Assembly (NCBI RefSeq): GCF_000015825.1
Contig: NC_009051.1
Coordinates: 2,288,695 to 2,352,694, forward strand
Source of the DNA: Methanoculleus marisnigri JR1
Lineage (GTDB): Archaea > Halobacteriota > Methanomicrobia > Methanomicrobiales > Methanoculleaceae
Length of the DNA stretch: 64,000 bases
Direction of reading: 5' to 3'
The notes under the pieces are model-generated. The model was not told the DNA's origin and ran no database searches. It was given only the letters and a program-made list of their open reading frames with translations. Positions 1-9,000 of this stretch are shown in pieces. The translations under genes were made by a program, and so were the position numbers. How positions within the stretch are numbered: position 1 is the first letter of the stretch; each line of letters begins with the position of its first letter.

Positions 1-72
1 TATCCCGCAGGCGCCGCGCGGTCGATTGCATCCTCATCGCCACCGTCCATATCCCTGCTCTCTCCGAACGGG

Positions 73-98
73 CGGGAGGGCTACCTTTAGTCCTCCCG
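73..98. other. Inverted repeat upstream of the first operon
   Basis: CGGGAGG and CCTCCCG form a 7 bp stem that continues through a G.T wobble and CTA/TAG around a CCTT loop. It lies about 70 bases before the first gene. It could be the terminator of an off-window gene or a regulatory site. Apart from this repeat I see no gene in bases 1-167. Confidence 0.35.
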
Positions 99-167
99 TA
101 CGCGGTTTCGCAGGGCGGGAACCATCGACCGGCCTTCCACGATCATTCAAATACCACGAGGAGTTGC

Positions 168-1376
168 ATGAAACAGGTATGCATCGTATCACAACACTTT
201 CCGCCGGAGAAATCGGGAAACGCGTCACGAATACACGACACCGCCGTACACCTTGCAAAACTGGGGATCGGCGTGACCGTGCTTGCGCCGCACCCCACGT
301 TTCCTACCGGATCGTTCCCCCGTACCTGGAAGCGCTCGGGCATGCAGGAGGTCGACGGGCTCCGGGTCGTCCGCCTCTGGACCTGGCAGCCGGGCACCGG
401 TGATCCGGGGTTTGGGAGTAGGATGGCCTACTACCTCTTATTCCCGATCCACGCCGCACTCTGGCTCCTCTTCACCCGGAGCCGGTTCGACGCAATCATG
501 ACGTCGGCGCCGCCGCTCTTCACCGGGATCCCGGGGTACGTCCTGAAGCGGACATCAAGGGTGAAGTGGATCCTCGATGTCCGCGATCTCTGGATCGATG
601 CATCGATAGGCCTTGGTTTCCTCCGGGAGGGGAGCATCTACGAGAGGATGAGCCGGAAGTTCGAGCAGATGTGCCTTGCCCGGGCAGATCTCATCGGGGT
701 CACGACGGAAGAACTCGGGCGGAGGATCTCGTCGCACTACCGGGTTACCGCTCCCATGGAACTGATGCCGAACGGCGTCAATACCGAGTTCTTCCAGCCC
801 ACAGACGGCGGGAAGAAGCGGCAGATCATCTACGCAGGAAACGTCGGACACGCCCAGGATCTCGATAAGGTGGCCCTCGCCATCAAGTCGATGAACGGCA
901 CCTATAACCTGAAGTTCGTCATCGTCGGCGACGGCGACACCAGGGAGAGCCTTGAGAGGCTGGTGAAGGCGGAGAGCCTGACCGACTCCGTCATCTTCAC
1001 GGGCACCCTTCCGCGCGAGGAGATCCCGCGGCTGCTCTCGGAATCGCTCGTGGGGGTGGCGCCCTTAAAGCGGCTCGCGAACCTCGAGTACGCCGCCCCC
1101 ACCAAGGCCTACGAGTACATGGCGTGCGGGATACCCTTCGTCGGCTGCGGGAACGGCGAGATCGCCCAGCTCGCGAGGGAGTCGGGTGCAGGGGTCATCG
1201 CCGACAACACGCCGGAGGCGATCGCCGCGACGCTTTCTGCGCTCCTCGACGACCCGGAGAAGATGGAGGAGATGGGGCGCCGTGGCCGGGAGTACGTCGC
1301 GGAGCACTACGACCGGCGATCGATCGCCCTGAAACTGAAGCAATGTATCGAGAGGATGACATGGACGGGCGCGTAA
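168..1376 (+). CDS. Glycosyltransferase family 4 (GT-B fold)
   Basis: A 402-residue cytoplasmic glycosyltransferase expected to move a sugar from a nucleotide-sugar donor onto a growing surface glycan. The N-terminus (CIVSQHFPPEKSGNASR) is the usual GT4 acceptor-domain opening. The donor domain starts near residue 215 with IIYAGNVGHAQDLD and VIVGDGDTRESLE, and the C-terminal part has the conserved APTKAYEYMACGIPFVG with the family glutamate. A GAGGAG ribosome-binding site lies 5 bases before the ATG. The next gene starts inside its 3' end, so it heads an operon with the toroid protein and the two-domain oxidoreductase. Donor and acceptor cannot be read from sequence. Confidence 0.9.
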   Translation: MKQVCIVSQHFPPEKSGNASRIHDTAVHLAKLGIGVTVLAPHPTFPTGSFPRTWKRSGMQEVDGLRVVRLWTWQPGTGDPGFGSRMAYYLLFPIHAALWLLFTRSRFDAIMTSAPPLFTGIPGYVLKRTSRVKWILDVRDLWIDASIGLGFLREGSIYERMSRKFEQMCLARADLIGVTTEELGRRISSHYRVTAPMELMPNGVNTEFFQPTDGGKKRQIIYAGNVGHAQDLDKVALAIKSMNGTYNLKFVIVGDGDTRESLERLVKAESLTDSVIFTGTLPREEIPRLLSESLVGVAPLKRLANLEYAAPTKAYEYMACGIPFVGCGNGEIAQLARESGAGVIADNTPEAIAATLSALLDDPEKMEEMGRRGREYVAEHYDRRSIALKLKQCIERMTWTGA

Positions 1377-2551
1377 GATCGCTTCTCTCCCGCGTTGCCG
1401 GGGAGGTCAGGGGGCTCGCCGTCGTCGACGGGGAGACCGCGTACATCCGCGACCCGGTCTTCCCGGTCATCCGGAACCGCGTGCATGCCGAGGTCGCGAA
1501 GACGCTGCTCCGGTTAGACGGCGACCCGCTCGTGGGCCCGATCCTGAACTACGCCGCAGGATGCCAGAACCCGGACGGGTCATGGAACGAGGTTCACGTC
1601 AACTACAACGAGCCTTCGGCCCTGATCACGGCGTTTATCGGCGACGCGCTCCTGGAGGCAGCGGAGCGGTATCCGCACGAGGAGGCACTCCAAAAAGCCG
1701 GGGACTTCGTCCTCGCCGCCGAAAGAAACCGCGGGTGCTTCCTGAAGTCCCGGGGGTACACCGCCGACCACCTGAACGTCGACGCCTCCTGCGGGGCGTT
1801 CCTCGCCCGGTATGCGGAACGCTACGGCGACGAGGACGCCCGTGCGGCGGCGCTTCGGGCGGCGGAGAACGTCGTCAGCCACCAGTGTAAATGCGGCGTC
1901 TACCCCTACGCGGTCGATAAGGGGACCTATCCTTTCGTCTTCAAACTCCCCTGCGTGCACTACCAGGGGGTGACGATCTACTACCTCGCCAAGGCAAACG
2001 ACGTCCTGTGCGACGAGCGGATCGACGAAAGCATCGCTAAAGGGGTGCGGTGGCTCGCGGACGCCCAGCGTCCCGACGGGCGGTTCGACTGGTCGCGGAG
2101 CGGGCTATCCTTCGCCTACTACCTTTCCGGTGCATACGCGTTCGCCCTGGCCTCCTTCGTCTATGCGTCGCGGGCGGACGAGCGTTACCGGGAACACGCC
2201 AACCTCTGCCTTGGCCGGCTTGAGAAGGACGTGCAGGGGCTTGCACCCCGGTGGGAACCGGGCTCGTGGCTTGGTCTCGTCCCGTCCGTCGCCACGGCGG
2301 CGAAGACGGCGTCGCTCGGGCACTACCCATTGCGGCACCGGGCGTTCCGGTTCGGCTACGGCATGTACCGCGAGATCGCCCGCAGGCGGTACGGCGAAAC
2401 CGCAGAGACGCGATCCTTCGAAGCCCTCTGCCGGGTGCTCGGAATCCGGTCGTCGACCGTGGAACCGTCGAATAACTTCCCCGATCTCTTCATGACCTCG
2501 GAGGTGCTCGACTGTCTCAGCCAGTCGGGAATCTGGGGGGAATCTACGTGA
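1343..2551 (+). CDS. Alpha/alpha-toroid (prenyltransferase/squalene-oxidase repeat-like) protein
   Basis: About 402 residues from the ATG at 1343 (an alternative ATG lies at 1361). No signal peptide or membrane segment. Repeated helical units of the type CQNPDGSWNEV and DAQRPDGRFDW, with QxxDGxW-like signatures, point to an alpha/alpha barrel like terpene-cyclase repeats or some glycan-active lyases and hydrolases. It overlaps the glycosyltransferase end by 34 bases, and its stop overlaps the GTG start of the next gene (GTGA), so translation is probably coupled. In bacteria similar two-domain oxidoreductases often sit beside heparinase-like toroid proteins, so a role in uronate-rich polysaccharide is an inference. 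Exact function unknown. Confidence 0.75.
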   Translation: MYREDDMDGRVRSLLSRVAGEVRGLAVVDGETAYIRDPVFPVIRNRVHAEVAKTLLRLDGDPLVGPILNYAAGCQNPDGSWNEVHVNYNEPSALITAFIGDALLEAAERYPHEEALQKAGDFVLAAERNRGCFLKSRGYTADHLNVDASCGAFLARYAERYGDEDARAAALRAAENVVSHQCKCGVYPYAVDKGTYPFVFKLPCVHYQGVTIYYLAKANDVLCDERIDESIAKGVRWLADAQRPDGRFDWSRSGLSFAYYLSGAYAFALASFVYASRADERYREHANLCLGRLEKDVQGLAPRWEPGSWLGLVPSVATAAKTASLGHYPLRHRAFRFGYGMYREIARRRYGETAETRSFEALCRVLGIRSSTVEPSNNFPDLFMTSEVLDCLSQSGIWGEST

Positions 2552-4695
2552 AACAGGTATTGCTCAATCTGCAGTCAGGGTCCATCCAGGTGGAGAACGT
2601 TCCCGTTCCCGCCGTAACGAGGGGGGTCGTCGTCGAGAACGCCTACTCCCTCATCAGCGCCGGCACGGAGTCGTCGCTGATCAACCTCGCACAGCAGTCG
2701 CTCGTCGGCAAGGCGAAGGCACGCCCCGACGACGTGAAGAAAGTCCTCCAGAAGGTCGGAACGGACGGCCCTCTCTCGGCCTACCAGCAGGCGATGAGCC
2801 GTCTCTCCAAACCCGAACCGCTCGGCTACAGTTCTGCGGGCACGGTGGTGACAACGGCATCCGACGAGTTCGAGGTCGGCGACCGCGTCGCCTGTGCCGG
2901 AGCAGGGTACGCGGTGCATGCCGAGTATGTTGCGGTCCCGAAGAACCTCTGCGTCAGGATCCCCGACGGTGTCGGCTTTAAGGAAGCGGCGTTCACGACC
3001 GTCGGGTCGATCGCGATGCACGGCGTCCGGAACGCCGAAGTCTCGGTGGGCGAGAACGTCGCGGTGATCGGGCTCGGGCTGATCGGGCTTCTCTCGGTGC
3101 AGATCCTCAAAGCCGCGGGATGCCGGGTGATCGGGATCGATATCGACCCCGAAAAACTTGCGCTTGCGGCTGAGCTCGGTGCGGACGTCGTCTCGAACTA
3201 CGACGGCCTCTTCGAGAGGGCGCGGGCGTTATCGTCGTTCGGGGCGGACGCAGTCATCATCACCGCGGCCACCAGATCGAGCGCCCCAATCGAGGCCGCC
3301 GGCCGCCTGGTCAGGGATAAAGGCAGGGTCGTGGTCGTCGGGAACGTCGGCATGGACGTGCCCCGGGATGTCTTCTACGAGAAGGAGGCGGAAGTCGTCG
3401 TCTCCCGCTCCTACGGCCCCGGCCGCTACGACAGGAACTACGAGGAGCGGGGGATCGACTACCCGATCTACGTCAGGTGGACGGAGAAGAGGAACATGGA
3501 GGCGTTTCTCGAACTGGTGCGGCAGAAGAAGATCGATCTCGACCGCCTGATCACCCATACCTTTCCGCTCGACGACGCGCCGGGGGCCTACGACCTCATC
3601 AACACAGGAAAGGAACGGTTCATCGGGGTTCTCCTGCAGTACAGCCCGAACGGTTCGGGCGCCTCCGGCACCGTCGTCAGCCTCGCAAAGCCCGGCGCAC
3701 GGAAGCGCAAGGTTCCGGCCGCGGCCCGGACGCTCGGGTGTATCGGCGCCGGGGTCCATGCCCAGAGCGCCCTCTATCCCCTCCTGCCGAACCTCCCGGT
3801 GAACCTCGGGGGGCTTGCGACCGCGACGGGACTCTCGGCGCAGACGGTCGCAAAGAAGTACGGCTTTTCCTACTGCACCACCGACTACCATAAGATCCTC
3901 GACGATCCCGATATCGACGCGGTGATGATCGCGACGAGAAACGATCTCCACGCGCCGATGGCGATCGACGCGCTCTATGCCGGAAAAGACGTCTTCGTGG
4001 AGAAGCCGCTCGCGACCGATATCGAGAGTCTCCGCCGGATCGTCGAGGCCAGAAACGAGTCCGGCCAGCGGCTGATGGTCGGGTTCAACCGCCGCCACTC
4101 CCCGCTTGCGGTGAGGATGAAGGGGTTCTTCGCAAACCGGGCAACCCCCGCCGTCCTGCACTACCGGGTCAACGCCGGGCAGATCCCGCCCGAACACTGG
4201 GTGCACGACGACGAGCAGGGCGGCGGGATGCTGATCTCGGAGTGCTGCCACTTCATCGACTTCATGCAGTACGTCACCGGGGCGCGGCCGGTCCAGGTCG
4301 TTGCCCGGGCAATCGAGCCGACCGGGACGCTCCAGAAGTACGACAACTTCCAGGCGACCCTGACGTTCGACGACGGGTCGCTCGGCACCGTCACCTACAC
4401 GACGCTCGGGGATCGCTCCTACCCCAAAGAGACCGTCGAGGTCTTCGCCGGCAACGCCGTCGGGAGGATCACCGACTTCCGCGACCTCGAACTCCGGCGG
4501 GAGGGGAAGGCATCGAGGGAGAAGCGGTGGCTCGCCCAGGAGAAGGGGTTTGCCGAGGAACTCCTGGCGTTCGTGAAGGGCGAGGAACCGGACTTCGCCG
4601 GCAACGTCGCGACGACGCTCGCAACGTTCGCGGCATGGGAGTCGATCGATACCGGGGCGGCGCAGGAGATCGATACCGGGCGGGTGGGGTTGTGA
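2548..4695 (+). CDS. Two-domain oxidoreductase (MDR alcohol dehydrogenase + Gfo/Idh/MocA)
   Basis: 715 residues, GTG start behind GGGGGGAATCTAC. Residues 1 to about 355 form a medium-chain dehydrogenase (GYSSAGTVV, GDRVACAGAGYAVHAEY, Rossmann turn GLGLIGLLSVQ). Residues about 385-715 form a Gfo/Idh/MocA oxidoreductase (GCIGAGVHAQSALYPLL, then VFVEKPLATD with the conserved EKP, then GGGMLISECCHFIDFMQYV carrying the catalytic-type histidine). Such fusions are recurrent in polysaccharide clusters and are thought to oxidise or epimerise sugars using NAD(P). The preceding two genes support surface glycan synthesis. The substrate is not predictable. The hairpin array begins about 65 bases after its stop. 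Confidence 0.9.
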   Translation: MKQVLLNLQSGSIQVENVPVPAVTRGVVVENAYSLISAGTESSLINLAQQSLVGKAKARPDDVKKVLQKVGTDGPLSAYQQAMSRLSKPEPLGYSSAGTVVTTASDEFEVGDRVACAGAGYAVHAEYVAVPKNLCVRIPDGVGFKEAAFTTVGSIAMHGVRNAEVSVGENVAVIGLGLIGLLSVQILKAAGCRVIGIDIDPEKLALAAELGADVVSNYDGLFERARALSSFGADAVIITAATRSSAPIEAAGRLVRDKGRVVVVGNVGMDVPRDVFYEKEAEVVVSRSYGPGRYDRNYEERGIDYPIYVRWTEKRNMEAFLELVRQKKIDLDRLITHTFPLDDAPGAYDLINTGKERFIGVLLQYSPNGSGASGTVVSLAKPGARKRKVPAAARTLGCIGAGVHAQSALYPLLPNLPVNLGGLATATGLSAQTVAKKYGFSYCTTDYHKILDDPDIDAVMIATRNDLHAPMAIDALYAGKDVFVEKPLATDIESLRRIVEARNESGQRLMVGFNRRHSPLAVRMKGFFANRATPAVLHYRVNAGQIPPEHWVHDDEQGGGMLISECCHFIDFMQYVTGARPVQVVARAIEPTGTLQKYDNFQATLTFDDGSLGTVTYTTLGDRSYPKETVEVFAGNAVGRITDFRDLELRREGKASREKRWLAQEKGFAEELLAFVKGEEPDFAGNVATTLATFAAWESIDTGAAQEIDTGRVGL

Positions 4696-4759
4696 TGTGG
4701 TTTAAGCGTTGAGAGCAGGTTTTTTGCCCCGCCACAGCGAGGGCAGTGCGTGGTGACAT

Positions 4760-5830
4760 CACCATCGCGGGGGGCGGCTCACGGGGAGTGCGAGCGTAGC
4801 GAACACGAGAAGAACGAAGTTCTTCGAGGGGGCATGCCCCTTCCCCTGTCTCTACCCTGCTACAATAATGCCTACAACCCCCCACCCCGCCCGCGCTTCG
4901 CGCTCCTCAGACGCACCTGCGGTGCTCAAACTCCCGCCGTTCGCTACGCTCCGGCAGAGTCGTTCCCCGCCCGTGGGGGGCGGGGGCAGTCATAGCGATA
5001 AGCGATGGTTCGGAGAACCGGAGCTAGAGCACCGACGGTGCGAAGCCGGGGGAAAGCCGTGTCCCGGAAGCGAGCCGGAACCCCGTTCTTCTCCAGAGCC
5101 TCCCCATGCAGTGGACCGTGGGGACTACGCACCTTCGGTGCTCGTGCTCCTGCCCTTCGGCCAGTCGCATATCGCCATGGGGGTGGCGGCCCGCGGGGAG
5201 TGCGATGGTTCGTAGAACCGGAGCTCGACCACCGTCAGGTGGGAAGTGCGAGCGAAGCGAGCTTGAGCACCGGAGGTGCGAAGGGGGTGAACCCCCTCCC
5301 CTGTCTCTACCAGATTCGAGGACACCACGAACCTCCACCCCGCCCGGCCTCCGGCCTCCTCACTCGCACCTGCGGTGCTCAAACTCCTGCTGTTCCAGCA
5401 GTCGTTTTCCCCGCCCCGGCAACGGCCGGTGGAAAGCCGGGACGCCGTTCTTCTCCAGAGTCTCCCCCCATACCCGCGGGTGGTGAAATCCAGACGCAAT
5501 GCCCCACTAACGGATTCTCATGCTCCGTTCCTGCGAAACATCGCAAGTCGCACCTAAAGGTGCTCCCGCTCCGCTCCTCGCACCTAACGGTGCTCACGTT
5601 CGCTTTCGCTCACGCCTCGAAGACCTTCGGTCTTCTCGAACTCCTGTCCGAAACCCTTCGGGTTTCTCAAGCTCCGGAATCGAAGCCTGACGGCTTCTCA
5701 TGTTCCGTTCGCACTTATCAGTGCTCAAGCTCCTGCCCTTACGGGCAGTCGCATTCCGTTGGAACGTCGCACCCTGCGGGCCATCGCATCCTGCGGACAG
5801 TCGTTCTCCGGAGCGTCGAGCAAAAAAACA
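4760..5830. repeat. Hairpin-mosaic array 1
   Basis: No credible gene lies between 4696 and 5874. Instead there are at least fourteen short hairpins with 2-4 base loops. Examples: 4809-4825 (GAAGAAC-GAA-GTTCTTC), 4913-4925, 5029-5041, 5129-5141, 5267-5279, 5366-5378 (all GCACC...GGTGC), 5387-5401 (CTGCTG-TTC-CAGCAG), 5550-5563, 5580-5593, 5619-5635, 5650-5666 (GAAACCC-TTC-GGGTTTC), 5682-5697, 5711-5724 and 5733-5748. GCACC-type hairpins are usually preceded by TCG and followed by CTC. This flank gives an orientation, which flips at about 5029 and 5267. Stems differ in sequence but are compensated, so structure rather than sequence is conserved. Related arrays lie at 37600 and 45780. Confidence 0.85.
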
Positions 5831-5874
5831 CCCGGGGAAAGCCCGGGCCCCCATATCCGGGCCGGGTTCAACGC

Positions 5875-6852
5875 TTACGAAGAAGAAGGCTGGGTACTTT
5901 GGATATACGCCAGCTGCTCGCGGATCCGCTCCGGGATCGTGCGGGGATCTTCTGCCGTAACGGCCTCCTTCCATTCCTCCCGGCACGAGCCGTCCAGTCC
6001 GTCGAACTCTGTCGTGTCGAAACGGGAGTTGTATCGCTGGATCGCCTCCGTGATCTCGGCATCGCACTTCCCGCAGTTCCGGGCCCAGTCGAGCGACTCG
6101 ACCGAGTAGTTCCAGGGGCTGACGTAGACGTGAGCACGGTTCCCGAACCGCTCCCGGCACTGCTGCAGGAGTTCGACGAGCGTCCAGAGCCACGGCGGGC
6201 GGTAAAGGTCGTTCTTCCAGAGTTCGTGCACGACCGTGTTCTTCTCGACCGTCGTCACCTCGAGGTCGACGTAGTCGATCCCGCGGGAGATGCAGTAGGA
6301 GATGGTCCGCAGGATATCGTCTATCGCTTCTCCTTCGGTGAGAAACGGCGGTTTTACCAGGAGGAGCGGTTTTGTCAGCACGCCCATCCCCCGCATCCTC
6401 GAATGGAAGAGATCGAAGTTGTTCGCCGAGAACCCCTTGTTGATGCAGAGGTTCATCACCTGGGCGTTTGCAGACTCGAACCCGAACGCCACCTCGAGCT
6501 GCCGCCCGTTCAAGGCCTTCTTCATCTTTGCCACGTGCTCGTCGGGGGAATAATCGATCCTCGACTCGACGACCACCTTCCGGATGTTTTTGTAGCCGTC
6601 GATGTACGAACAGATCTTCTCGATGGCGGCAACCGGCATCTCGCGTTCGTTAAAGATATTGCCGTCGTTGTATATCGAGACGATCGGGTAATCCCCGAGA
6701 TCGACGGCATCCATCACGTGCTCGAACTGCGCGATGTATTCGTCCGCCGATACCTCCCGGCCCCGGGACGTTGCACAGTAAAAACCGCACATGGTGCACC
6801 CTCCCGTCTTCTCGACCCATTCGCACCCCGTGGAACGGAGGAAGATGATCAA
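5875..6852 (-). CDS. Radical SAM protein, RaSEA-like (archaeosine synthesis)
   Basis: 325 residues from the only conventional in-frame start, a TTG at 6852. The cluster motif is CEWVEKTGGCTMCGFY (CX7CX2C spacing, as in RaSEA/Elp3-type radical SAM proteins), followed by SIYNDGNIFNEREM and VAFGFESANAQVM. RaSEA works with ArcS on tRNA position 15 to convert a lysine-modified preQ0 base to archaeosine. The frame stays open upstream to 7089 and encodes a convincing N-terminus (RALAGGLRKRNG, TVPIGWEERIGHLDD) that RaSEA proteins should have, but without ATG, GTG or TTG. The true 5' end is therefore unresolved. No arcS partner is visible nearby. Family is firm, RaSEA subgroup likely. Confidence 0.8.
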   Translation of the reverse strand: MIIFLRSTGCEWVEKTGGCTMCGFYCATSRGREVSADEYIAQFEHVMDAVDLGDYPIVSIYNDGNIFNEREMPVAAIEKICSYIDGYKNIRKVVVESRIDYSPDEHVAKMKKALNGRQLEVAFGFESANAQVMNLCINKGFSANNFDLFHSRMRGMGVLTKPLLLVKPPFLTEGEAIDDILRTISYCISRGIDYVDLEVTTVEKNTVVHELWKNDLYRPPWLWTLVELLQQCRERFGNRAHVYVSPWNYSVESLDWARNCGKCDAEITEAIQRYNSRFDTTEFDGLDGSCREEWKEAVTAEDPRTIPERIREQLAYIQSTQPSSS

Positions 6853-7221
6853 CCGCCTGATAGGCTGATCGTCGAGGTGCCCTATCCGCTCCTCCCAGCC
6901 GATGGGAACCGTAAAATCGAGGTCGTGCGGAGCGTTTCCATTCCGTTTGCGCAGCCCCCCGGCCAGTGCTCGGATCTCGTTTAGAATATCATTCTCCGAT
7001 GAGTGACCCGTGAAGGTCTCTGCGCTGCTACTGCTATCAGGTACGGCCCTATCTAGAATTATTATCCCCCCTGTTCCGGGCAGGCACCTTCATGCCGAAG
7101 GCGCACGTCCCCGGTGACTGTCGCCTTATCTTACCAAGACATACCCCTGATAGGCTTTCGCATATTTATAGTTTATCCAATTAGTCCGATTATCGGGCCA
7201 TGTTCGCGAAAAGGTTTTCTC

Positions 7222-7263
7222 TGACAGGAAATCCGGGAAATTTTGACAAGAAATCCGGGAAAT
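7222..7263 (+). repeat. Tandem direct repeat, 22-base period
   Basis: TGACAGGAAATCCGGGAAAT at 7222-7241 is repeated as TGACAAGAAATCCGGGAAAT at 7244-7263, one mismatch. The 22-base period puts both copies on the same face of the helix, as for a pair of regulator sites between divergent genes. Confidence 0.6.
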
Positions 7264-7375
7264 CAGGCAGTCCATTGAGAAGAATCGGATCCGGACTCCC
7301 ACCGTATTCCCCCGGAGGACGATCCGTTCGTCCACAGAACCCTGATCCCGAATGGGAGAGATGACGGTATGCCAA

Positions 7376-7387
7376 TTTTTATATACG
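7376..7387 (+). promoter_or_regulatory. TATA box for the first CapK gene
   Basis: TTTTTATATACG is an archaeal TATA element. It predicts transcription starting near 7410 and a leader of roughly 150 bases before the ATG at 7563. Confidence 0.55.
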
Positions 7388-7562
7388 TTGTTCAGGGGTA
7401 TAGTATCCCGATGCACCGGTGGAGGGTCGTCCGGGCGGATCACCCGGAAAACAGGAAAAACGAGCCCGGTAAAAACCGGAAACCAATGGGGCGAAGATGC
7501 GATATCACCGTGCATTTTCGGCAGATACGGCAGAAGAGCGTATGAGAAGGGGAACGAAGATT

Positions 7563-8990
7563 ATGATTCGACTGGGAGAGAGGATCTGCGGCAGGGAATC
7601 GTTCACTGCAAAAGCTCTCGGGCTTCTCCCGGCCTATAACGTCTATCGAAAGACCTACACCCTCCTCCGGGAGTCCCAGAGGTGGAGCCGGGAAGAACTC
7701 GCGGCCTACCAGGCGCAGGCGCTCTCGCGCCTCCTCGACCACGCCTACCGAAACGTCCCCTACTACCGCCGGGTCTTTCAGGAGCGCGGTCTCGTCCCGG
7801 AGGACATCCGGACCCCCGACGACCTGGTGCTCCTCCCGTTCCTGACCAAGGAGATCGTCCAGGCCAACCTCCCCGACCTGAAGGCCCGGAACTACCCGGA
7901 GTCCGCCTTCGAGTACGTCACCACCGGCGGCTCCACCGGGATCCCGGTCGGCTTCTACTACGAGAAAGGGGTCTCCCGCGCCCGGGAATGGGCGTTCATG
8001 AAGACCCAGTGGGACCGCGTCGGCTACCGGTTCACCGACCGCTGCGTCGTCCTCCGGGGCTACATCGTCGGGTCTGCCAGAGACGGCGTCTTCTGGAAGA
8101 AGACCCTCTGCGGCCGATGGCTGCTGATGTCCTCCCATCACATGACCGAGGAGACGCTGCCCGCCTACATCGACCGGATCAAGAGGTTCAAGCCACGATT
8201 CATCCAGGGATACCCCTCCACGGCCGTGATCCTGGCGCGGCACATGCGGGAGCACGGCATCGAGCCGTTCCCGACCGTCAAAGCCGTCCTCTGCGGGTCG
8301 GAGAACCTCTACCCCTGGCAACGCGACCTGCTCGAGGAGGTATTCGGGTGCCGCGTCTTCTCCTGGTACGGCAACTCCGAGCAGACGGTGCTCGCCGGGG
8401 AGTGCGAGGAGAGCACCCACTACCACATCTTCCCCGAATACGGGATCGTCGAACTGATCGGGCGCGATGGTCGGCCCGTCGAGGGGCCGGGGGCCATGGG
8501 CGAGGTGGTCGCGACCAACCTCACCAACTTCGTCTGCCCCCTCATCCGATACCGCACCATGGACCTTGCCACGGCGGCCGGGAGAGGCTGTTCCTGCGGG
8601 CGGAACTACCCGGTGCTCGAGCGCGTGGAAGGGAGGGTTCAGGACTTCATCGTGACGGGCAAAGGCGAACTTCTCTCCGGGATTGCCATGAACATCGATA
8701 CCAATGCGTTCGATAACGTTAAACAGTTTCAGTTCTACCAGATGAAGGTCGGGGAAGTCATACTGAATATCGTGAGAAAACCGACGTTCAGCAAGCAGGA
8801 CGCGGAGTACCTCTACCGGGAAGTGAGCCGGAGTTGCGGCGACGACGTTCTTATCACCATCAGGTACGTCGACAACATACCGCTCACTGCCCGCGGCAAG
8901 TATCGCTACTTCGTTCAGGATCTGCCGATACACTTCAGCGAACGGGAGGGGGGGGGTGTCGAGCATGTGTCCTCAGATCTGCTCGCCTGA
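7563..8990 (+). CDS. CapK-like adenylate-forming ligase A (phenylacetate-CoA ligase family)
   Basis: 475 residues. Adenylate-forming enzyme signatures are in order: the phosphate loop TTGGSTGIPVGFYYEKG, the acid/adenine motif SWYGNSEQT, and PLIRYRTMD with a CSCGRNYPVLERVEGR zinc-type hairpin typical of PaaK/CapK proteins. The family activates a carboxylic acid with ATP, forming an acyl-AMP and usually a CoA thioester; coenzyme F390 synthetases are relatives. Start chosen by alignment with two paralogues in this window (9001 and 14321); in-frame ATGs also exist at 7497 and 7542. The middle of the gene is nearly identical in DNA to the 14321 paralogue, the last 110 residues are not. Probably acts in surface polymer acylation. 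Substrate unknown. Confidence 0.85.
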   Translation: MIRLGERICGRESFTAKALGLLPAYNVYRKTYTLLRESQRWSREELAAYQAQALSRLLDHAYRNVPYYRRVFQERGLVPEDIRTPDDLVLLPFLTKEIVQANLPDLKARNYPESAFEYVTTGGSTGIPVGFYYEKGVSRAREWAFMKTQWDRVGYRFTDRCVVLRGYIVGSARDGVFWKKTLCGRWLLMSSHHMTEETLPAYIDRIKRFKPRFIQGYPSTAVILARHMREHGIEPFPTVKAVLCGSENLYPWQRDLLEEVFGCRVFSWYGNSEQTVLAGECEESTHYHIFPEYGIVELIGRDGRPVEGPGAMGEVVATNLTNFVCPLIRYRTMDLATAAGRGCSCGRNYPVLERVEGRVQDFIVTGKGELLSGIAMNIDTNAFDNVKQFQFYQMKVGEVILNIVRKPTFSKQDAEYLYREVSRSCGDDVLITIRYVDNIPLTARGKYRYFVQDLPIHFSEREGGGVEHVSSDLLA

Positions 8991-9000
8991 TCCGGGAGGT

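Larger units (their letters stand above)
7093..7562. other. Intergenic region before the CapK island
   Basis: No gene recognised. It holds an AT-rich TATA-like stretch at about 7158-7176 (on the minus strand a plausible promoter for the radical SAM gene), the 22-base tandem repeat at 7222-7263 and a strong plus-strand TATA box at 7376-7387. Confidence 0.5.

Noticed and set aside
5723-5760. Riboswitch or T-box like structure
   Set aside because: The hairpins are too short and uniform and no known aptamer core is visible.
4760-5830. CRISPR array
   Set aside because: Units are not constant repeats with unique spacers; stems vary while pairing is kept, spacing is irregular and orientation flips. 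No cas genes.
5005-6984. Very long plus-strand open frame (659 codons) across the hairpin array and the radical SAM gene
   Set aside because: Its first part is array sequence in translation and its second half is antisense to the well-supported radical SAM gene; no protein family features.
7126-7515. Minus-strand frame of 129 codons upstream of the CapK gene
   Set aside because: It covers the tandem repeat and the CapK promoter and has no recognisable motif.
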